Assembly (NCBI RefSeq): GCF_002250505.1
Contig: NZ_NJGY01000001.1
Location: forward strand, 741,621 to 805,620
Source: Janthinobacterium sp. PC23-8
GTDB taxonomy: Bacteria; Pseudomonadota; Gammaproteobacteria; Burkholderiales; Burkholderiaceae_D
Direction: 5' to 3'
DNA length: 64,000 bases
Shown: piece by piece, positions 18,041-25,710 of the stretch
Layout: each line of letters starts with the position of its first letter
How positions within the stretch are numbered: the stretch's first letter is position 1
Notes under the pieces: generated by a model
What the model was told of the DNA's origin: nothing
What the model saw: the letters and a program-made list of their open reading frames with translations, nothing else
Databases searched by the model: none
Position numbers and translations under genes: made by a program

Positions 18041-18885
18041 TAGAATCCCAAATCGGCAAGAAGGTCGTCGACATTATCCTGGTCCAGCGCCACCGACGGC
18101 ACGGAAGGTCCTTGCATCAACGGCGCTTCGTGCTTCTGCGCGAGTTTCTCGCGTACTTCGGCAGGGGCGTTGTCGCGCAGCAACTGCGCCAGCTCATTTT
18201 CCACCGTCTTGGTGATAATCACCACTTTCTTGATCAGCTGGCCAGTAATGTCCTGGAAGTCCTGGGCCATCATGATTTCCAGCAGGCGGGCTTTTTCTGC
18301 CTCGGTCGCTTCCGTCACGGCCTGCGCGAACTGGCGCGAGTCGCCGGCCAGGGCCTTGAATTCATTGAGGCTGAGCTTGCCGTCGAACAGTGCCGTCCAG
18401 CGGCTGTCCATGTCCTTGGCCTTTTTCGACAGCACGTCCTGCGCCGGCATGCCTTCATCGAGCGTATTGAGAACCTTGTTGGCGGCCTGCTCGGTCAGGG
18501 TGGCGACGTATTCGAGGCGGTCCTGGGCATCGACGATCTGCGACGACGCTTCCGTCAGCGCCTTGTCGTAGCCCAGTTCGCGCAGCGAGTCGTGCAGCAG
18601 GCGCACGATGCCGCCCAGGCGTTCGAACATCGGCTTGTCGGCCTGGTCGACCGGCTCGGCGCCGCCAGCGGCTGGCGCGGCAGGCGCCGCTGGTGCAGCG
18701 GCTGGCGCTGGCGCGGCCGGCGCTGGCGCTGCGCTGGTCGATACCGCGTCGAACAGGGCGTCGAAATCGTCATCCGCCATGTCCGCCGATGGCGCCGGGG
18801 GTGCGGGCGCAGCCTTGGGCGCCTCGGTGCGTTGAGAAGATACTTCATCGAATAAGGCGTCAAAATCATCAGCGGCGTTGGTCAT
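18040..18885 (-). CDS. cheZ: CheY-P phosphatase CheZ
   Basis: Dephosphorylates CheY-P. The 281-aa protein has the four-helix core with the catalytic-Gln motif DFQDITGQ (Gln211) and the acidic C-terminal CheY-binding tail ending DDLLADLGF (273-281). Unusually, the N-terminal extension carries two copies of DDFDALFD (6-13 and 39-46), separated by Ala/Pro linkers and resembling the C-terminal CheY-docking tail. It is cotranscribed with cheA (one-base overlap). Length is greater than enterobacterial CheZ because of the N-terminal extension. Confidence 0.9.
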   Translation of the reverse strand: MTNAADDFDALFDEVSSQRTEAPKAAPAPPAPSADMADDDFDALFDAVSTSAAPAPAAPAPAAAPAAPAAPAAGGAEPVDQADKPMFERLGGIVRLLHDSLRELGYDKALTEASSQIVDAQDRLEYVATLTEQAANKVLNTLDEGMPAQDVLSKKAKDMDSRWTALFDGKLSLNEFKALAGDSRQFAQAVTEATEAEKARLLEIMMAQDFQDITGQLIKKVVIITKTVENELAQLLRDNAPAEVREKLAQKHEAPLMQGPSVPSVALDQDNVDDLLADLGF

Positions 18886-19339
18886 ATCCCTGCTTCTCCA
18901 TAATTTGTCAAAATTCCGCCTGAACTGTGCGTTTTACAGACTGATACCCACAATTTCTCGATTAAGATGATTTGAGGCAATACCGCTGCGATGGTGCGAG
19001 TGTAGCAGGGCGCCGGCCTGTTGGTAAATCTCAAAACGCGCTTCCCGCCGCAAAGCGGGCATACAATCCCTTTTCCATATGAAAATATCTGTGTCAGGTG
19101 TTGTATTTGGAAATATACCATTGGCGCGCAGGCAAGAACATCAATCGGGCGAGAAAACCTTGCCTTCAACCACCTTGCGCCACACCGTCAGCGTCAAATG
19201 ACTGCTTTTCCGCCAATCTTGTCTATACTAAAGCTGCACAACTATTGATAAATATCAAGTCTTTACATGAATACAATCATGCCACCCGCCCTACAATGAG
19301 GCAGGCTGCGCGCAGCGGTTCATTTAAGAAGGAGCTGTC
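18886..19339. other. Intergenic region between divergent cheZ and usp genes
   Basis: About 454 bases without a supported gene. Its right third is AT-rich and contains a perfect FNR-type box (19245-19258) and TACAAT hexamers at 19272-19277 and 19292-19297, possible -10 boxes for the usp gene. Upstream of cheZ nothing beyond a presumed promoter can be defined. No RNA gene was recognised. Confidence 0.5.
19245..19258 (+). promoter_or_regulatory. Perfect FNR/Anr-type binding site
   Basis: TTGAT-AAAT-ATCAA matches the FNR consensus exactly. It lies 81 bases before the usp start codon. FNR-family proteins bind this palindrome, and an FNR-family gene with the matching recognition helix lies at 20821-21687. 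The spacing to the two candidate -10 boxes does not give the usual -41.5 position, so the promoter geometry is unsettled. Confidence 0.75.
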
Positions 19340-19807
19340 ATGTATAAGAAAATTCTGATCACCACCGACGGTTCCGCCGTTTCCAACCTGACCGCCTGCG
19401 CCGGCGTCGCCTTCGCCGACCAGATGCACGCCGACATACTCGCGCTGTATGTGGCGCCCGAATACCAGTACCCCGTCTATATCGAAATCATTCCTCCCAG
19501 CTATCCCAGCGAAGAGGAATACCGCATCGCCATGCGCAAGGCCGGCAGCGGCCACTGGCAACCCATCCTCGACGAGGCCGCCAGGCGGGGCCTGGAGGCG
19601 ACAGGCCTGACGGCATTTTCCGACAGCCCCGCGCTGAAGATCGTCGAAGTGGCGCAGATCCAGCATTGCGACCTGATCTTCATGGGTTCGCACGGCCGCA
19701 GCGGCTGGGGCCAGTTGCTGCTGGGCAGCGTCACCAACAAGGTGCTGTCGCACTCGACTTTGCCGGTACTGGTGCACCGGCTGATCAAGGAACCACCATC
19801 GCAATAG
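19340..19807 (+). CDS. Universal stress protein (UspA family)
   Basis: Single-domain Usp of 155 aa, cytoplasmic. It begins YKKILITTDGS and has the ATP-binding motif GSHGRSGWGQLLLGSVT near the C-terminus, so it belongs to the nucleotide-binding class. A good AGAAGGAG ribosome site precedes the ATG. The FNR box upstream suggests induction by low oxygen, as is known for Usp genes controlled by Anr/FNR in other proteobacteria; that is inference here. Confidence 0.92.
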   Translation: MYKKILITTDGSAVSNLTACAGVAFADQMHADILALYVAPEYQYPVYIEIIPPSYPSEEEYRIAMRKAGSGHWQPILDEAARRGLEATGLTAFSDSPALKIVEVAQIQHCDLIFMGSHGRSGWGQLLLGSVTNKVLSHSTLPVLVHRLIKEPPSQ

Positions 19808-19909
19808 ACCATCCGGTCGGCAAATGCTGGCGCCGCGGACTTTTTCGGCTAAAATGACAACCTTTTCTGTTTCATAACAATTTTCCGACGACCCAACCTA
19901 CCGCTCCCT

Positions 19910-20554
19910 ATGATACGTATTGTGATTGCCGACGACCACACCATCATGCGCGAAGGCCTGAAGCGCATACTCGACGGCGCGCCCGATATCGACATCGTCG
20001 GCGAAGCCATCGACGGCTTCGAAGTGCTGAACCAGGTGCGCCAGGGCGGCTTCGACCTGCTGCTGCTCGACCTGTCGATGCCGGGGCGCAGCGGAGTCGA
20101 CCTGATCCGCCAGATCCGCAGCGAAGCGCCCAAGCTGGCCATCCTGATCCTCACCATGCATGAAGAAGAGCAATACGCCGTGCGCGCCATCCGCGCTGGC
20201 GCGCAAGGCTACCTGACCAAGGAAAGCGCCGGCACCCAGCTGGTCGGCGCAATCCACAAAGTGGCCTCGGGGCGCCCGTATATCAGCGCCGAAGTGGCCG
20301 AGCAACTCGTGCTCAACATCATGATGCCGAACGAAAGCCTGCTGCACAAGCAATTGTCGGACCGCGAATTCGAAGTGTTCTCGCTGCTGGTGGCCGGCAA
20401 GTCGATCACGGAAATCGCCAACAACCTGCACCTGAGCGTCAAGACCGTCAGCACGCACAAGACGCGCATCATGCAAAAAATGGGCATGAGTTCGCTTTCA
20501 GAAATGGTGCAATACGCCGTCGCCCACCGCCTGCTGTCGCCGTTCAAGACCTGA
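19910..20554 (+). CDS. NarL/LuxR family response regulator
   Basis: Two-domain transcription regulator of 214 aa. The receiver domain (1-120) has the acidic pair Asp8-Asp9, phospho-acceptor Asp54 in LLLDLSMPGR, and the conserved Lys in YLTKES. The LuxR-type helix-turn-helix (about 148-205) starts LSDREFEVFSLLVAGKS and contains LSVKTVSTHKTRIMQKM. No histidine kinase gene is adjacent. It lies between the usp and FNR-like genes. A perfect GTAGGA/TCCTAC palindrome follows 30 bases after its stop. Confidence 0.92.
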   Translation: MIRIVIADDHTIMREGLKRILDGAPDIDIVGEAIDGFEVLNQVRQGGFDLLLLDLSMPGRSGVDLIRQIRSEAPKLAILILTMHEEEQYAVRAIRAGAQGYLTKESAGTQLVGAIHKVASGRPYISAEVAEQLVLNIMMPNESLLHKQLSDREFEVFSLLVAGKSITEIANNLHLSVKTVSTHKTRIMQKMGMSSLSEMVQYAVAHRLLSPFKT

Positions 20555-20583
20555 AGCAGCGCGCCGCGCGCGGGTGCATCACA

Positions 20584-20599
20584 GTAGGAACAATCCTAC
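20584..20599. promoter_or_regulatory. AGGA-N4-TCCT palindrome upstream of the FNR-like gene
   Basis: GTAGGA-ACAA-TCCTAC is a perfect 6-bp inverted repeat in the 266-base gap before the FNR-like gene. Related palindromes occur at 30524-30543 and 31095-31111 near two stress-type genes. It has no T-run. A binding site for a dimeric regulator is possible; which one is unknown. Confidence 0.45.
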
Positions 20600-20820
20600 C
20601 CCTCTCTCCTTAGCTCCTACTGCCATATTCAGCCTCGACTGATATGAATTCCATACGCGTGTTGGCATACTGAAACCAGTCATCAAGTTGCTGGAAGTTA
20701 TTTCATCACCAAGCAAGTTTCAGCGCTTCAAGCACTAACCGCCAGGACCATGCCGCTACATGGCGCAGTCCCTGAGCATTTCGTTATTCAATATGATCGA
20801 CCTGCCACCAGGAGATGAAC

Positions 20821-21687
20821 ATGCTGTCCACGCAAACGTCAGAAACCCGTGCCGCCTCGCCCATGCCGCCAGCAACTTCCATGGAAGCGGGCCGCCAGCG
20901 CCAGGGTCGGCTGTGGTCGAACCTGAAGGAGGTCTGCGATCTGCTGCATATTTCCACCGCCTGCACCGTCGCCGCCGACGAACTGCTGTTCCAGCACGTG
21001 CAGTTCAAGACTGGCCAGCGCATCCACACCATCGGCCAGCCCTTCGACACCCTGTATATCGTCAACTCGGGTTTCCTGAAAACCGTGCTGATCGACGAGT
21101 TCGGCAATGAACAGGTGCTCAGTTTCCCCATGAAAGGCGACATGCTCGGCGTCGACGGCATCCACACCCGCCATTACTCGTCGGAAGCGGTGGCGCTGTC
21201 CGACTGCGACCTGATCTTGCTGCCGTTCAAAAAACTCACGGCCCTGGGCCGCGTCCACCTGGAACTGGAAAACGTCATGTACGGCGTGATGAGCCGCGAG
21301 CTGGTGCGCGAACAGGCGATGATCGGCATGCTGGGGGCGCTCTCCGCCGAAGCGCGCGTGGCCCGCTTTCTCGTCTCGCTGGCCGAGCGCTTCGCCCAGA
21401 TGGGTTATTCAAGCAAGCTGTTCAACCTGCGCATGACGCGTCATGAAATCGGCAGCTACCTGGGCCTGACACTGGAAACGGTCAGCCGTACCTTGTCGGC
21501 CTTCAATGAAATCGGCCTGATCTCGGTGGACCAGCGCACCATCGGCATCAAGGATCCGGAAGCGCTGAAAACCCTGCGCCGCCTGCCGCCGTCGCGCTCG
21601 CGCGCCAAGCAACTGGCCGCAGCCAAGCTCAAGGCCGAGGCCGCCAGCGTCGCCGCCCTCGACACACCGCAATTGCTGGCCGTTTAA
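20821..21687 (+). CDS. CRP/FNR family transcription regulator
   Basis: 288-aa FNR-like activator. The second of two nearby ATGs is chosen because AGGAG lies six bases before it. An N-terminal cysteine region is followed by the cyclic-nucleotide-type barrel, a dimer helix (about 140-170) and an HTH with LTLETVSRTLS, whose E-xx-SR residues match FNR and predict a TTGAT-N4-ATCAA site. Cys39, Cys48 and Cys129 align with three of the four FNR cluster ligands by spacing; the ligand equivalent to E. coli Cys23 is Leu. The tail (about 250-288) is basic and Ala rich. Whether it binds a [4Fe-4S] cluster is therefore open. Confidence 0.9.
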   Translation: MLSTQTSETRAASPMPPATSMEAGRQRQGRLWSNLKEVCDLLHISTACTVAADELLFQHVQFKTGQRIHTIGQPFDTLYIVNSGFLKTVLIDEFGNEQVLSFPMKGDMLGVDGIHTRHYSSEAVALSDCDLILLPFKKLTALGRVHLELENVMYGVMSRELVREQAMIGMLGALSAEARVARFLVSLAERFAQMGYSSKLFNLRMTRHEIGSYLGLTLETVSRTLSAFNEIGLISVDQRTIGIKDPEALKTLRRLPPSRSRAKQLAAAKLKAEAASVAALDTPQLLAV

Positions 21688-21705
21688 TTCATTTCGCACA
21701 GGCTT

Positions 21706-21743
21706 GACCCGGCCGGAGAATGCGCTCCTGCCGGGTCTTTTTT
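21706..21743 (+). terminator. Rho-independent terminator after the FNR-like gene
   Basis: GACCCGGC (21706-21713) pairs with GCCGGGTC (21730-21737), followed by six T. It begins 18 bases after the stop codon. Confidence 0.85.
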
Positions 21744-21747
21744 CATC

Positions 21748-21770
21748 CGCAAAAAAGCACCTTTTTTGCG
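21748..21770. repeat. Perfect A/T-rich hairpin upstream of hemP
   Basis: CGCAAAAAAG and CTTTTTTGCG form a perfect 10-bp stem around a 3-base loop, directly after the preceding terminator and before the Fur-like box of hemP. It may be a second terminator or insulator; the function is not shown by sequence alone. Confidence 0.5.
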
Positions 21771-21814
21771 TAAATAAGGCTTGCATTTCGGGTCACATTC
21801 AACAATAATGCAAA

Positions 21815-21829
21815 TACGAATCATTCTCA
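21815..21829 (+). promoter_or_regulatory. Fur-like box before hemP
   Basis: TACGAAT-C-ATTCTCA fits the 7-1-7 Fur pattern (TGAnAAT-n-ATTnTCA) with mismatches only in the left arm. It is 22 bases before the hemP ATG. HemP genes are classically iron-repressed, which supports the call. Confidence 0.65.
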
Positions 21830-21851
21830 AGTAAGACAAGGAAAGCCACCC

Positions 21852-22049
21852 ATGCACAGCTCAAAACCAGCCATGATCCAGGATGCCGCCACCGCCCATG
21901 TTCGCCAGCCCGTCAGCATGGCGCAGCCGGCCCGCCGCATCACCAGCGAAGCGCTGCTGCAGCAGGGCCGCGAAGTCGAAATCGAACACAGCGGCAAGAT
22001 TTACCGCCTGCGCGTTACGCAACTGAACAAACTGATCCTCACCGCCTGA
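21852..22049 (+). CDS. hemP: Hemin uptake protein HemP
   Basis: Small cytoplasmic protein of 65 aa. The C-terminal half matches the HemP family: ITSEALLQQGREVEIEHSG, then YRLRVTQLNKLILTA. HemP is linked to hemin uptake and, in betaproteobacteria, to activation of heme-receptor genes. The ribosome site AAGGA precedes the ATG. No heme receptor or TonB gene follows; instead two genes of unknown role come next on the same strand. A Fur-like box suggests expression during iron starvation. Confidence 0.88.
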   Translation: MHSSKPAMIQDAATAHVRQPVSMAQPARRITSEALLQQGREVEIEHSGKIYRLRVTQLNKLILTA

Positions 22050-22145
22050 GCCAGCCGCAGCCGGCCCGCCCGTCTTCCCTTTTCCGCAAGCCAGTTGCGC
22101 GCTCCCGGCGTGCCCGCCAGCGACACTACCGCACAGGAGCGTTTG

Positions 22146-22466
22146 ATGGCGAACGACCGTATCGACACGATGTTGGCGATCCATGAGCAACAGCCCGAGC
22201 TGATGCTGTCCAACGTGCTGCACCTGATGTCGCACTACCATGCCGACGCGGCATGTCCGAAACTGGCGTCGGTGATCGAGCGCCACCTGCGGGTGCTGTC
22301 CAGCCTGCCAGGCCTGGCGCCGGTGCTGCGGGCCACCTGTCAGCAGTTGTCGCAGCAGTGGGCGTCGATGGTCGAGATCAACCTGCCCAAGCCGTCCAGG
22401 GCGACCTTGCTCGAACGCCTGGACCGCCTGGTCAACCCCAGACAGCACCTGCCGCTGGCGCAATAA
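22146..22466 (+). CDS. Conserved hypothetical protein in the hemP operon
   Basis: A 106-aa mainly helical soluble protein with no signal peptide or membrane segment. It starts MANDRIDTMLAIHEQQPEL after an AGGAG ribosome site. It has two Cys and a His-containing stretch (LMSHYHADAACP, about 28-38). No domain was recognised. It lies between hemP and a DUF2325 gene with 96- and 41-base gaps, so probably one iron-responsive transcript. It may be a partner or accessory of one of them. Confidence 0.7.
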   Translation: MANDRIDTMLAIHEQQPELMLSNVLHLMSHYHADAACPKLASVIERHLRVLSSLPGLAPVLRATCQQLSQQWASMVEINLPKPSRATLLERLDRLVNPRQHLPLAQ

Positions 22467-22507
22467 GCGCCGCCCTGCTCCTCACTCCAGCCCTACAGGA
22501 AACCGCC

Positions 22508-23740
22508 ATGTGTGACAAAGACACCTCATTGCCCGTCATCAGCAACTGTTGCGCCGCCGAGGCCGATGCAGCCGCACTCACTTCGCGCCGCCGGCGCCTG
22601 TGGGAGCTGTCGCATACCTGCCATTGCCCGCTGGTCGGCGTCGGTTTGCCGCTCGGTTACTTGCGCAAACTCGTCGGCAAGATGACGGGGGGCCGCGTGC
22701 TGGCCGACGACTACGAGGTGCATGTGGGCGCGGTGACCGAATGCGGCGCGCGCAACCGCCTGTCCGAAGCGCTGCAAAAGGAACTGGAACGCCGCTACGC
22801 CCCTGTGATCCTGCGTTTTCGCGGCGCCAAAACGAAGGAACAAGTGGCGCAACTGTGGCGCGCGGCGGTGGCCAACGGCGACGTTTCCGGCGCCTTCTGG
22901 GCCGGCCTGACCCATCCGCGCTGCAATGCCGAACTGGAAGAGCAGATGTGCCGCGACCTGCACATGATCCAGCACCAGGCCGGCGCCTGCGTGCGCGCCG
23001 ACATGGGAAAATTGTCCACCTTGCAGGAAGAAAATGCACGGCTGGCGCAGGAACTGTCCAAGCTACAACAACGCAGCCAGGCCATGCTGCAGGAAAAAAC
23101 GGGCGAACTGGAACGCCAGGAAGCGCTGCTGCTGCGCACGCGCGCCGAGTCCATCGGCAAGGACAGCGTGATCGACGGCTTGCGGGCCGAGCTGGCGCAG
23201 TTGCAATCGGCCATCCCCGCGCTCGAGTCACGCACCCGGCTGGCCCTTCGGCTGGCGCAAATGGATGAGCGCGAAAAAGAATTGCGGCTGCAAATCACGG
23301 CATTGAAGCAGGCCCAGGAACGACCTGTCGCGGCCGCGCCACCGCCGCCGGCACCCAAGCTGGAAGCGCCCAGCGGCGGCAAGCTGAAAATGCCGATCCG
23401 CCTGGTCGACCAGAGCGTGCTGTGCGTCGGTGGGCGCAGCGGCAACGTCGCCACCTACCGCGCGCTGATCGAACGGGTCGGCGCCCAGTTCGCCCACCAT
23501 GATGGCGGCCTGGAAGACAATGCCAACCTGCTCGATTCGAGCCTGGCGGCGGCCGACCTGGTGATATGCCAGACCGGCTGCATCAGCCACAGCGCCTATT
23601 GGCGCGTGAAGGATTACTGCAAGCGCACCGGCAAGCGTTGCGTGTTCATCGACAACCCCAGCATTTCCAGCCTGGCGCGCGGCTTGCAGGAAGTGAGCAG
23701 CGAGCTGGAACCGGTCGGCCAGCACGCCAGGCAGGACTGA
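22508..23740 (+). CDS. DUF2325 domain protein with Cys-rich N-terminus and coiled coil
   Basis: 410-aa cytoplasmic protein of unknown function. The start is the ATG of MCDKDTSLP, with AGGAAACC upstream. The N-terminal part has several Cys/His pairs (NCCAAE, HTCHCPL, TECGAR), which could bind metal or heme. Residues about 170-270 are a long coiled coil (LQEENARLAQELSKLQQR). The C-terminal DUF2325 domain (about 298-400) begins SVLCVGGRSGN and includes CQTGCISHSAYW and KRCVFIDNPS. It is the third gene of the hemP operon and convergent with the GPx gene, five bases away. A sensor or scaffold in iron/heme stress is a guess from context. Confidence 0.8.
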   Translation: MCDKDTSLPVISNCCAAEADAAALTSRRRRLWELSHTCHCPLVGVGLPLGYLRKLVGKMTGGRVLADDYEVHVGAVTECGARNRLSEALQKELERRYAPVILRFRGAKTKEQVAQLWRAAVANGDVSGAFWAGLTHPRCNAELEEQMCRDLHMIQHQAGACVRADMGKLSTLQEENARLAQELSKLQQRSQAMLQEKTGELERQEALLLRTRAESIGKDSVIDGLRAELAQLQSAIPALESRTRLALRLAQMDEREKELRLQITALKQAQERPVAAAPPPPAPKLEAPSGGKLKMPIRLVDQSVLCVGGRSGNVATYRALIERVGAQFAHHDGGLEDNANLLDSSLAAADLVICQTGCISHSAYWRVKDYCKRTGKRCVFIDNPSISSLARGLQEVSSELEPVGQHARQD

Positions 23741-23745
23741 TCAAC

Positions 23746-24297
23746 TCAGGCGCGCAGTTCGCGCGCGATGGCGTCCGCAAGGATGGCGTCGTCCGGCGTG
23801 GTGTCGGGTGCGTAGCGCCCCACCACCTTGCCATCCTTGCTGATCAAAAACTTTTCGAAATTCCACAGCACATCCTCGGGCTTGTCTTGCGTGATGCCGT
23901 AACCGGCCAGTCTGGCGCGAAAGTCGCTGCCCGGCTTTTCCTGCGCGCGCGGCTGGGCGGCAACCAGTTGCCGGTACAGCGGATGCTGGTCCGGCCCCTT
24001 GACGACGATTTTTTCGAACATCGGGAAACGCACGCTGAACTTGCTGGTGCAAAAGTCGGCGATCTCTTCGTTGCTGCCCGGCTCCTGCGCGCCGAATTCA
24101 TTGGCGGGAAAGCCCAGCACCACCAGGCCCTCGGCCTGTTTTTCCTCGTAGAGTTTTTCCAGGCCTTCGTATTGCGGTGTCAGGCCGCAGGCCGAAGCCA
24201 CGTTGACCACCAGCAGCACCTTGCCACGGTAGGCGGCCAGGCTGGTCGCATCGCCATTGATCAGGTTGATGGAAATCGTCTCGATAGTGTCGCTCAT
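23746..24297 (-). CDS. Glutathione peroxidase-type thiol peroxidase
   Basis: 183-aa cysteine GPx reducing hydroperoxides with glutathione or thioredoxin. The catalytic tetrad is visible: Cys37 in VASACGLTPQ, Gln71 in FGAQEPG, and Trp-Asn in WNFEKF. The usual FPCNQF reads FPANEF, which does not touch the tetrad. A further Cys in ADFCTSKF could be the resolving Cys of the thioredoxin-dependent type. The start is chosen at MSDTIETI after a strong GAGGAGG site. No signal peptide. It lies 41 bases after the flavoreductase gene and may be the last gene of the Fur-box-headed operon. Confidence 0.92.
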   Translation of the reverse strand: MSDTIETISINLINGDATSLAAYRGKVLLVVNVASACGLTPQYEGLEKLYEEKQAEGLVVLGFPANEFGAQEPGSNEEIADFCTSKFSVRFPMFEKIVVKGPDQHPLYRQLVAAQPRAQEKPGSDFRARLAGYGITQDKPEDVLWNFEKFLISKDGKVVGRYAPDTTPDDAILADAIARELRA

Positions 24298-24338
24298 GCT
24301 GTCCTCCTCGGTTGAAACAACGATAATAGCGTGCCGCG

Positions 24339-25703
24339 TCAATACACGTCGCGGCGGTAGCGCCCCTCTTGCGCCAGCGCATCGAGACCCGGGCGGCCCA
24401 GCATCTCTTCGAGCGCCTGGTCGACGCCGCCGGCCATGCCGGCCAGGCTGCCGCAAATATAGAGGGCCGCGCCCTGCGCCAGCCACTGCCGCACTTCATC
24501 GGCATTGCCGCGCAGGCGGTCCTGCACATACAGGCGCTGTTCCTGGTCACGCGAAAACACCAGGTCCAGGCGCGGCAGCTCGCCGCTGGCATGCCAGCGT
24601 TGCAGTTCTTCCAGGTAATGCGCGTCGTGGGCCGCGTTGCGCTCGCCGAAGATCAGCCAGTTGCGCCGCTGGCCCGCCAGCACCCGGCTTTTCAGGTGGC
24701 CGCGCAGGCCGGCGATGCCGCTGCCGTTGCCGATCAAAATCAAGGGCCGTTCGGCATTGTCTTCCAGGCGGAAACGCCGATGCTGGCGCACGCGCAGCTG
24801 CACCAGTTCACCTGGCTGCACTGCCTGCGTCAGCCAGCCGGAAGCGACGCCCAGGCTGCCGTCGGAATGGCTGTGCTGGCGCACCAGCAAGTGCACGCGG
24901 CCGTCCTGCGGTATCGAGGCGATCGAATACTCGCGCGGCGTCGATCGGTCGGCCGGCGCGGCCAGCTGCACCAGGTCGCCCGACTGCCAGTCCGGCAAAA
25001 CGCCGCTGGCGGGCGCCAGTTCCACGTGATAGATGGGGCCGCCGGCGCTGCCGGGATTGAGCAGACGCCGCGCCATCAAGCGCCAGTCGTCGAACGCGGG
25101 CGCGCTCCAGTCGGGTGCATCGCTGGTACCTGCCAGGTGGCTCAGTTGCTGGAACCATGCGGCAATGGCGGCGCTGGCGCTGCGGTCGACCTCGATACGC
25201 TCGAACAGGCTCGCTGCGCCCTGCCCGGCCAGCCAGGCATCGAACGCGCGGCCGAAGCCGCAGAACTGGCGGTAGCCGCGGTCGCCCAGGGCCAGCACGC
25301 CGTAATGCAGTTGCTGCAGCGCCAGTTCGCCCGTCATCAGCCGACCGCTAAAGGCGGCGGCGTTGTCGGGCGCATCGCCCTCGCCGTAGGTGCTGAGCAA
25401 AAACAGCGCCCGTTCGGCCTGCCGCAGCTCCTGCGCCGTCAGTTCATCCAGGGCGCACACGCGCACGGCGACGCCGGCCAGTTGCAGATGGTACGCCGTC
25501 TGCGTGGCCAGCTCTTCGGCGTTGCCGGTCTGGCTGGCATACGCCACCAGCCAGGCCGGACTGCCGCCCGGCGCGGCCCCGGGGGCAGCGGCGGCGCGGC
25601 GTTTGGCGCGCGCGCGCAGCCAGGGCGCCAGGCAAACGCCGGCATAACTGAGAGACAGGCCGGCCAGCAGCAACAGCCGCGTCGTATCGTGGGTAAACAT
25701 CAT
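24339..25703 (-). CDS. Membrane-anchored NADPH flavodoxin/ferredoxin-type reductase
   Basis: 454-aa diflavin reductase resembling the sulfite reductase flavoprotein or P450 reductase. One N-terminal membrane helix (about 9-27) is followed by a basic stop-transfer stretch ARAKRR. Then comes a flavodoxin domain (about 50-190) with ASQTGNAEELA and STYGEGDAPDN for FMN, and a ferredoxin-NADP reductase domain with REYSIAS (FAD), GNGSGIAGLRG and YICGSLAGM (NADPH). The catalytic part should be cytoplasmic. Fifth gene of the PepSY operon, seven bases after apbE. Likely role: pass NADPH electrons to the membrane partner. Confidence 0.88.
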   Translation of the reverse strand: MMFTHDTTRLLLLAGLSLSYAGVCLAPWLRARAKRRAAAAPGAAPGGSPAWLVAYASQTGNAEELATQTAYHLQLAGVAVRVCALDELTAQELRQAERALFLLSTYGEGDAPDNAAAFSGRLMTGELALQQLHYGVLALGDRGYRQFCGFGRAFDAWLAGQGAASLFERIEVDRSASAAIAAWFQQLSHLAGTSDAPDWSAPAFDDWRLMARRLLNPGSAGGPIYHVELAPASGVLPDWQSGDLVQLAAPADRSTPREYSIASIPQDGRVHLLVRQHSHSDGSLGVASGWLTQAVQPGELVQLRVRQHRRFRLEDNAERPLILIGNGSGIAGLRGHLKSRVLAGQRRNWLIFGERNAAHDAHYLEELQRWHASGELPRLDLVFSRDQEQRLYVQDRLRGNADEVRQWLAQGAALYICGSLAGMAGGVDQALEEMLGRPGLDALAQEGRYRRDVY

Positions 25704-25710
25704 GGAGTCG

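Noticed and set aside
16154..18885. A complete chemotaxis operon
   Set aside because: Only cheZ and cheA are present here; no cheY, cheW, receptor or flagellar gene is adjacent.
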